Source: an uncultured bacterium (GTDB taxonomy: Bacteria > Bacteroidota > Bacteroidia > Bacteroidales > JACABE01). From it: a stretch of 12,536 nucleotides of DNA. The notes beneath the pieces were generated by a model. It was not told the DNA's origin. It did no database searches and worked only from the letters and a program-made list of their open reading frames with translations. Positions within the stretch are counted from its first letter, which is position 1. Each line of letters opens with the position of its first letter. The stretch covers positions 1 through 12,536 of the forward strand of contig CAIWDQ010000130.1 of assembly GCA_903911455.1 (NCBI GenBank), written 5' to 3'. Below, piece after piece: positions 7,316 through 12,536 of this stretch. A program made the translations under genes and the position numbers.

Positions 7316-8596
7316 ATGGAAAAGAAACTCAAACATATAATATTCATTTTTATAATCTGTCTGTTATTCATATCTTTTATTCAATATCAATTTAATTTGA
7401 TAAAAATAAAACCTCTTGATGGTGCATTTGAAAAGATTGAGAAACCATCTTATAAATATTTTACTTGGGAGCGTTGGTTTAACGAAGATTTTCAAACTAA
7501 TTTTAATAATAAATTTGAAAATAATTTAGGATTTCGAAATCCATTGATTCGTGTTAAAAATCAAATTGACTATTCATTATTTAGAGTTTCTAATAATTAT
7601 AAAGTTATTATTGGTAAAAATAATTGTTTGTTTGAAGAAGGTTATATATTAGATTATTGTGGACATAACTTTGTTGGTAAAACATATATTGATGAAAAAT
7701 TAAGACGTGCTAAATGGGTTCAGGATTATCTTAAAACAAAAGGTATTGAACTTGTTATTGTTTTTGAACCCGGAAAGGCAAGTTATCATTCAGAATATAT
7801 TCCCGAAAAGTATCATCCTGAAAAGAAATTACTTTCAAATTACCAATACATTACAAATCGTTGCAACGAATTAGCTATTGCTAATCTTGATCTTAACAAA
7901 TGGTTTGTATCAATTAAAGATACTATTAAATATCCTTTATATCCTCGTTATGGTGTGCATTGGAGTACTTATGGCATGATGCTTGCTGCTGATACTATCA
8001 TTAAATACATTGAAAACATTCATAAAATTAATATTCCTCATATTTATTGGAACGATATGAAGATTACTAATAAATTAAAGGATGCTGATTTTGATATTGA
8101 AAAAACACTTAACCTTGCCTTTGAACTTCCTCACGAAACTATGGCTTATCCCAAATTAAAGTTTGAAAAAAATAAGTATAAAGTTAAACCTAAAGTTTTG
8201 ACGATTGCTGATAGCTATTATTGGAGTGTTTATAATAATGATATTCCTCAAAATGTTTTTACTAATCAACAGTTTTGGTATTATAATAAAACTATTTATC
8301 CTGATATTTGGGGTGATAATGCTAAGTATGTTGATAAATTAAATTTGAAAAAAGAAATAGAATCTCAGGATGTAATATTAATTATGATTACAGAAATGAA
8401 TTTATTTAATGTCTTTTATCACTTTACAGATGATGCATATAAGATGTATTGTAAGGATTATAAACAAGATTTAATTTATGAAAAGAAGTGTGCTCTTTTA
8501 AATAATTCTTCTTCTTATGTTGATATTATTATTGAAGCTGATAAAACACAAAAGAGATTTGAAGATGTATTAAATCAGAAAGCAACTCAAAAATAA
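7316..8596 (+). CDS. AlgJ/AlgX-like SGNH-type acetylation protein
   Basis: The 426-residue protein has a single N-terminal membrane anchor or uncleaved signal (about residues 8-25) and would face the periplasm. It matches the AlgJ/AlgX (DHHW-related) family. NNYKVIIGKNNCLFEEG resembles the family's entry motif, VIVFEPGKASYH is a core strand, GVHWSTYG carries H215, and TIADSYYW carries S300 as the likely nucleophile. In AlgX the histidine motif is D-x-H-W and the Asp completes the triad. Here that position is G213, so another acid may serve or activity may differ. In alginate systems such proteins receive acyl groups delivered by the MBOAT and transfer them to the polysaccharide. The gene follows the MBOAT gene by nine bases, matching this pairing. 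It ends the operon; a repeat-filled convergent region follows. Confidence 0.85.
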   Translation: MEKKLKHIIFIFIICLLFISFIQYQFNLIKIKPLDGAFEKIEKPSYKYFTWERWFNEDFQTNFNNKFENNLGFRNPLIRVKNQIDYSLFRVSNNYKVIIGKNNCLFEEGYILDYCGHNFVGKTYIDEKLRRAKWVQDYLKTKGIELVIVFEPGKASYHSEYIPEKYHPEKKLLSNYQYITNRCNELAIANLDLNKWFVSIKDTIKYPLYPRYGVHWSTYGMMLAADTIIKYIENIHKINIPHIYWNDMKITNKLKDADFDIEKTLNLAFELPHETMAYPKLKFEKNKYKVKPKVLTIADSYYWSVYNNDIPQNVFTNQQFWYYNKTIYPDIWGDNAKYVDKLNLKKEIESQDVILIMITEMNLFNVFYHFTDDAYKMYCKDYKQDLIYEKKCALLNNSSSYVDIIIEADKTQKRFEDVLNQKATQK

Positions 8597-8643
8597 ATAG
8601 GTTTAAAACATATCTAATCAGTATTTAGTTCATTTTCTTCTAT

Positions 8644-8853
8644 TATTAGACCATTTGCGGAGATAAATGCTCCATCCGCAGAGACAAATGCTCCATCAGT
8701 GGACACAAATGCTCCATCAGTGGACACAAATGCTCCATCAGTGGACACAAATGCTCCATCAGTGGAGACAAATGCTCCATCAGTGGAGACAAATGCTCCA
8801 TCAGTGGACACAAATGCTCCATTCGATGAATCAAATGCTTCAATAGATAAAGC
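8644..8853. repeat. 21-bp tandem repeat array in a convergent intergenic region
   Basis: Nine 21-base units start at 8665, 8686, 8707, 8728, 8749, 8770, 8791, 8812 and 8833, with a further half-recognisable unit at 8644-8664. The consensus begins AAATGCTCCATCAGTGGA. Four units (8686, 8707, 8728, 8791) are identical. Two (8749, 8770) are identical to each other and differ by one base (GAGAC for GACAC). The outermost units are degenerate, as in arrays that expand from the centre. Each core unit contains the inverted repeat TCCA-TCAG-TGGA. Because 21 is divisible by three, several frames stay open (minus-strand STDGAFV or MEHLCPL; plus-strand MLHQWTQ). No frame has a convincing start region, so these are taken as by-products. 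The array fills most of the 344-base gap between the AlgX-like gene and dapA, where transcripts converge; no clear terminator hairpin is seen there. Confidence 0.95.
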
Positions 8854-8940
8854 AAATGGATAAAAAACTAATACAATTGATTTAAAGTATTATAATTATG
8901 AGGATTTTATAGATAATTAAGTTGAAATAATAATATTCTT

Positions 8941-9825
8941 TTAAGCCTTAATTTCTTTAATCAGATTACCAAGACTTGCATAGGTTTGCTTATTTACTTT
9001 AACTAAAGGCAAACGAACATTATTCGAGCAAAGTTCCATGATTTCTAAAGCAGCTTTTACACCACTAGGGCTACCATCTTCAAATAAAGTATTAATAAAT
9101 TTAAGAAGTTTATAATGCAACTCACGAGCTTTTTTCATATTTCCTGATAAAGCAAGATGAACCATCTCAGAAAATTCTTTTGGAAAAGCATTAGCCACAA
9201 CTGATATAACACCATCTGCACCAGCAGCTATCATTGGCAACGTTAAAGCATCATCACCCGAAATAACAAGAAAGTCTTTAGGCTTATTTCTTATGATTTC
9301 CATACACTGCATCAGATTCCCAGAAGCTTCTTTAACACCTATAATTCCAGGCACTTCTTCAGCTAACTTTAAAGTAGTCTCAGCAGTTAAATTTACACTC
9401 GTTCTGGAAGGAACATTATAAATAATCATGGGAACCGGCGAAACTTCTTCAATACTTTTAAAATGGTAGAATAATCCTTTTTGTTGAGGTCTGTTATAAT
9501 AAGGAGTTACTGATAATATGGCACTTATCCCATCAAAATTTGTATTATTAACTTGTTCAACTAACTTTTGAGTATCGTTACCACCCACTCCTAACATAAT
9601 AGGAACTCTTTTATCAACAGTTTCTAAAATAAAATCAGTAACTGCAACTTTTTCCTTTTCAGAAAGTGTAGCTGTCTCAGCTGTAGTGCCTAATACAACA
9701 ATATAATTGACGCCATTTGTAATAATATGTTCAATTATCTTGCCTAATGAAGTAAAATCAACAGTACCATGCTTGTGAAAAGGAGTAACAACAGCAACTC
9801 CGGTTCCTTTAAATTCTTTAATCAT
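8941..9825 (-). CDS. dapA: 4-Hydroxy-tetrahydrodipicolinate synthase
   Basis: This cytoplasmic enzyme condenses pyruvate with aspartate semialdehyde, the first committed step of diaminopimelate and lysine synthesis. The 294-residue length is standard. The catalytic residues are visible: T47-T48 in GTTAE, Y110 in TPYYNRPQQ, Y136 in YNVPSRT with R141 next to it, and Schiff-base K165 in GVKEASGN. The substrate-binding GDDALTLP and GADGVISVVANAFP segments are also present. The start codon lies inside the end of the upstream 188-residue gene (8-base overlap on the same strand), so the two are cotranscribed and probably translationally coupled. The 3' end faces the 21-bp repeat array. Nothing about the protein is unusual. 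Confidence 0.97.
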   Translation of the reverse strand: MIKEFKGTGVAVVTPFHKHGTVDFTSLGKIIEHIITNGVNYIVVLGTTAETATLSEKEKVAVTDFILETVDKRVPIMLGVGGNDTQKLVEQVNNTNFDGISAILSVTPYYNRPQQKGLFYHFKSIEEVSPVPMIIYNVPSRTSVNLTAETTLKLAEEVPGIIGVKEASGNLMQCMEIIRNKPKDFLVISGDDALTLPMIAAGADGVISVVANAFPKEFSEMVHLALSGNMKKARELHYKLLKFINTLFEDGSPSGVKAALEIMELCSNNVRLPLVKVNKQTYASLGNLIKEIKA

Positions 9826-10384
9826 TTATGTTTTGGTTTTTATTATTAATAATACTTAAGTAGTGAAGTAATAATGATATAAATTCGTCAAGTGTTGTTT
9901 TATTATTTATATCAATCATTAAATCGTAATACTTTGTGTTAAAGTCACCACCTTTGCCAACTTTAAATCTGGCTTTTGATGAGCCTCCTATATATTTTGA
10001 ATGAAAATTTTCTTTAAGAGAAAGATCTATTAAAATGTCAAATTCAGCTTTAATAAAGTCATTTACATATGTACTGGAAGGTTTCCCATACCAGTTTAAA
10101 TCTTTTGTATCATAAAAATCTAATGACAATCTTTCAATTGCATACATCGGGCGAATATTGCCATTAAAAAAGCCAATAGCTTTTGCAGTGATCTGTTTGT
10201 CTTGAAATGTTTTTATTAATTGTGTTATCTGAATATAAGTTTGTTCATTTTCCAAAGTATAGATAATACCAATATTTTTAGCTTCATCAATATTGATAAT
10301 CTTACGTTGACGTTGAATCTTAGGTAGATTCTTAGCCAAGTATTGTTTCCCGACAAACTCTTTTATGGTTTCTATTATACTCAC
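9818..10384 (-). CDS. Conserved hypothetical protein upstream of dapA (DUF6913-like)
   Basis: The 188-residue protein has no signal peptide or membrane helix and is probably cytoplasmic. Features include a basic N-terminus (KNLPKIQRQRKIINIDEAKNIGIIY), a central FFNGNIRPMYAIERLSLDFYDTKDLNWYGKPSS, and FDILIDLSLKENFHSKYIGGSSKARFKVGKGG before a C-terminal helical segment. From memory this resembles the uncharacterised DUF6913 family found beside dapA in Bacteroidota; that assignment is recall, not a search result. The start is GTG at 10384, chosen because it begins the longest frame of family-like length. Its end overlaps dapA by 8 bases. The linkage suggests coexpression with dapA but does not reveal its role. 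Confidence 0.85.
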   Translation of the reverse strand: MSIIETIKEFVGKQYLAKNLPKIQRQRKIINIDEAKNIGIIYTLENEQTYIQITQLIKTFQDKQITAKAIGFFNGNIRPMYAIERLSLDFYDTKDLNWYGKPSSTYVNDFIKAEFDILIDLSLKENFHSKYIGGSSKARFKVGKGGDFNTKYYDLMIDINNKTTLDEFISLLLHYLSIINNKNQNIND

Positions 10385-10494
10385 AGTTAAAGATTATAAA
10401 GAATTTAAAGTTCTAAAATTAGAATTTGTAAAAATACTAAGAAAAAAGTTATAAACACTAATTATAAAGATGAATTTTATTTTTTAACTTTTTT

Positions 10495-10527
10495 TTTGAA
10501 CATTGATTCCATTTAGACTTACTTTTT
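10495..10527 (+). promoter_or_regulatory. Candidate promoter for the PhnP-like/GT87-like operon
   Basis: TTTG (10495-10498) and TACTTTTT (10520-10527) lie 21 bases apart. This fits the Bacteroidota -33/-7 arrangement, with seven of eight positions of TAnnTTTG matched. Transcription would start near 10534, about 45 bases before the TTG start codon. The surrounding DNA is very T-rich, so a chance match is possible. Confidence 0.3.
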
Positions 10528-10579
10528 ATCTTCTTATTAAATTAAATTATTTAATTTTACCAAATAAATAATATCAATA

Positions 10580-11338
10580 TTGAAAGTTACATTTCTAGGA
10601 ACAGGAACATCACAGGGAGTACCAGTAATAGCATGTGAATGCGAAGTATGTGTGTCAATAAATGCGAAAGATAAACGATTGCGTTCATCTGTAATGATAG
10701 AAACTGAAGACAATGTTTTTGTAATTGATGCAGGTCCTGATTTTCGTTATCAAATGCTAAGGGCTAAAGTTAAAAGGCTGGATGCAGTTATACTTACACA
10801 TGCACACAAAGATCATATTGCAGGCTTGGATGATGTTAGAGCATTTAATTTTATACAGAAAAAAGCTATTGATGTTTTTGCTAAAGAAGATGTTTGTAAT
10901 CAGATTAGAAATGAGTTTTCATATGCTTTTGCAATTTATAAATATCCTGGTGTTCCTGAGATTAATTTGCATTCAATTGTTTCAGATTTTACTATTAATA
11001 ACATTAAAATTACTCCAATTAATGTTATGCACATGCAATTAGAAATATTTGGATATAGAATTGGGGATTTTACTTATATTACCGATGCTAATTATATTTC
11101 TGATAAAGAAAAAGAGAAGATAAAAGATTCAAAAGTTATTGTTTTGAATGCTTTAAGGAAAAAGAAACACGTTTCGCATTTTAATCTTGAAGAAGCAGTT
11201 GCTCTTTTAGAAGAATTAAAACCTGAAAGAGGATATCTTACACATATTAGTCATATGATGGGTTTGCATCAAGAAGTAGAAAAAGAATTGCCTTCTTTTA
11301 TTAAGATAGCTTATGATATGTTAACTATTGAAATCTAA
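10580..11338 (+). CDS. PhnP-like metallo-beta-lactamase-fold phosphodiesterase
   Basis: The 252-residue protein is a cytoplasmic metal-dependent hydrolase of the PhnP branch. It opens with KVTFLGTGTSQGVP, followed by C19, C21 and C24 in ACECEVC, which with H225 match the structural zinc site of PhnP. The dinuclear active site is complete: H74, H76, D78 and H79 in THAHKDH, H151 in VMHMQ, D169 in ITDAN, and H222 in THISH; H200 in HVSHFN is also conserved. E. coli PhnP hydrolyses cyclic phosphoribose in phosphonate breakdown. No phosphonate genes are visible here, so the substrate is more likely another cyclic or nucleotide phosphodiester. The start is TTG, since an in-frame TAA lies 13 bases upstream and the conserved N-terminus begins immediately after it. 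The next gene follows 15 bases later on the same strand. Confidence 0.9.
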   Translation: MKVTFLGTGTSQGVPVIACECEVCVSINAKDKRLRSSVMIETEDNVFVIDAGPDFRYQMLRAKVKRLDAVILTHAHKDHIAGLDDVRAFNFIQKKAIDVFAKEDVCNQIRNEFSYAFAIYKYPGVPEINLHSIVSDFTINNIKITPINVMHMQLEIFGYRIGDFTYITDANYISDKEKEKIKDSKVIVLNALRKKKHVSHFNLEEAVALLEELKPERGYLTHISHMMGLHQEVEKELPSFIKIAYDMLTIEI

Positions 11339-11353
11339 CATTATTATTATAAA

Positions 11354-12536
11354 ATGAAAAAGTATAAATCACTACTTAAGTTTGAATTTTTTTTGATTGT
11401 TTTATTAGTTTTGTTCTATATAATGGAACTTATTAATAATAGGTTTTGGTTGAATGATTTTAAAGTATATTATTTGGCTGTTCAGAACTTTATTAATGGA
11501 CTGCCTATTTATAAATATTCATTTGGATTGGATTCCGGCTATTATAAATACAGTCCTTTTGCATTAATTCCTTTTATTCCAGTATCTTTCCTGCCTTACT
11601 TTTGGGCTTCTACTTTATACTATATTATTATAGCAGCATCTATTATTTTAGTAGTTAAAATATCCATTCAGACTCTAAAGACTGCTTTTCCTTTCTTTGA
11701 AGATAAATCACAAGCAGTTCTTTATCTTACTACACTTGTTATTCTTGCTCATCTGCATAGGGAGTTACATATGGGTAATGTTAATCTTTTTATGACATTG
11801 ATTTATGTATTTAGTTTAAAATTATTGCTTGATGATAAACAAAATGCTGCCGGTATTTTAATGGGAGTTGGGATGTTATTTAAACCTCATTTCATAGCAC
11901 TTCTTCCTTTCTTGTTTATTTATAAGAAGTACAAAAGTGTAGGTTTTATAGTAATGACGATTATTATAGGCTTGTTACTTCCTTCTATTATTATTGGATT
12001 TAATACAAATAATGAATTATTGAATAGTTGGGTAGCAATGATGAAGATGCATAATGTAAATCTTAGTTTATTTCCTGATACCATTTATGCATGGATAAAT
12101 AAGTTATTAAGTGTTTTTAGTCTTAATTTTGAAGGCAATATATATGTTTTGATTATTGTTGCTATTATTGCAATTAAATATCTTGTATTTATTTTATTAA
12201 ATAAAAATAAAGAGAAAAACATTGATTCAACTAAAGCAATTGCATTTTACAAACAACATTTTACTATTACTTTTTTGATGATCATTGCATTTATTCCTAA
12301 TCTAACAGTAACTGATAGCCAGCATTATTTGTTTTGTTTACCTTTGATTATGTTATTGATGGGATATTTACTTTATAATAAAAACATACCTTTAATTATG
12401 AAAGCAATAGCTATTATTGGGTTAGTTTTATATGGTGGTAATTGGCACGATCTTGTCGGGCATAATCTATCTGTTTATCTAACTAATAATGGATTTCTGG
12501 GCTTAGGTAATATTATTATAGTAACTATAAGTGGTT
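11354..12536 (+). CDS. GT87/DUF2029-like membrane glycosyltransferase, 3' end outside window
   Basis: An uninterrupted frame of 394 codons runs from ATG 11354 to the window edge without a stop, so the gene is partial at its C-terminus. The product is a polytopic membrane protein with the first helix at about residues 10-25. Features typical of the GT87 (DUF2029, PF09594) family are an early loop acid in NDFKVYYLA (D35), a GLPIY...YYKYSPFALIPFIP block (49-76), HRELHMGNVN (135-144), and an MGVGMLFKPHF block (170-180). Family members use polyprenyl-phosphate-linked sugars, for example mannose, on the outer face of the inner membrane. The sugar and acceptor here are unknown. It lies 15 bases after the PhnP-like gene and is probably cotranscribed with it. 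Family placement comes from motif resemblance and should be confirmed by profile search. Confidence 0.8.
   Translation, partial: MKKYKSLLKFEFFLIVLLVLFYIMELINNRFWLNDFKVYYLAVQNFINGLPIYKYSFGLDSGYYKYSPFALIPFIPVSFLPYFWASTLYYIIIAASIILVVKISIQTLKTAFPFFEDKSQAVLYLTTLVILAHLHRELHMGNVNLFMTLIYVFSLKLLLDDKQNAAGILMGVGMLFKPHFIALLPFLFIYKKYKSVGFIVMTIIIGLLLPSIIIGFNTNNELLNSWVAMMKMHNVNLSLFPDTIYAWINKLLSVFSLNFEGNIYVLIIVAIIAIKYLVFILLNKNKEKNIDSTKAIAFYKQHFTITFLMIIAFIPNLTVTDSQHYLFCLPLIMLLMGYLLYNKNIPLIMKAIAIIGLVLYGGNWHDLVGHNLSVYLTNNGFLGLGNIIIVTISG

Noticed and set aside
8597..8664. Rho-independent terminator after the AlgX-like gene
   Set aside because: Only a weak CTAA/TTAG pairing is visible and there is no GC-rich stem followed by a T-run.
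8614..8855. Small repetitive proteins encoded by the 21-bp array (minus-strand STDGAFV or MEHLCPL repeats, plus-strand MLHQWTQ repeats)
   Set aside because: Open frames are expected because the unit is 21 bases. The longest minus-strand frame needs a GTG inside a repeat unit, and no promoter or conserved flanking coding sequence is visible.
10782..11042. 86-residue plus-strand ORF inside the PhnP-like gene
   Set aside because: It overlaps the metal-binding core of the real gene in another frame; its leucine and methionine-rich composition is typical of a frame shadow.

Overview
The window is AT-rich DNA from a member of the Bacteroidota. Four things support this. A large secreted protein ends in a type IX secretion (T9SS) C-terminal sorting domain. 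Two intergenic regions carry the Bacteroidota -7 promoter box TAnnTTTG. Shine-Dalgarno sequences are not obvious. The dapA, PhnP-like and GT87-like proteins look typical of the phylum. Genus cannot be decided from the sequence alone.

Layout from left to right. (1) 15-1046, minus strand: a 343-residue cytoplasmic protein I do not recognise, with a candidate promoter about 200 bases upstream and a structured leader. (2) 1047-1920: an 874-base divergent intergenic region. It contains a 41-bp tandem repeat array (1385-1620, 5.8 units with no length drift), each unit built round an inverted repeat. (3) 1921-8596, plus strand: a tight three-gene operon with gaps of 1 and 9 bases. It encodes a 1321-residue T9SS-exported protein with a papain-like N-terminal domain, an MBOAT O-acyltransferase, and an AlgJ/AlgX-like SGNH-type protein. 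(4) 8597-8940: a convergent intergenic region filled mainly by a 21-bp tandem repeat array. (5) 8941-10384, minus strand: dapA, preceded by and overlapping a 188-residue conserved protein that resembles DUF6913. (6) 10385-10579: a short divergent promoter region. (7) 10580 to the right edge, plus strand: a PhnP-like metallo-beta-lactamase-fold hydrolase, then a GT87/DUF2029-like polytopic membrane glycosyltransferase cut by the window end.

The second and third genes of the operon form a recognisable envelope polysaccharide O-acetylation pair: the membrane MBOAT passes acyl groups outward, and the AlgJ/X-like protein acts on the outer face of the inner membrane. The first gene makes a large surface or secreted protein. 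The coupling of a T9SS cargo protein to an O-acylation pair, with a different tandem repeat array on each side, is the most unusual aspect of the window. I infer, but cannot show, that the acylated polymer is a surface glycan related to the cargo. The right-hand part is ordinary metabolism (lysine/diaminopimelate synthesis) and envelope biosynthesis.
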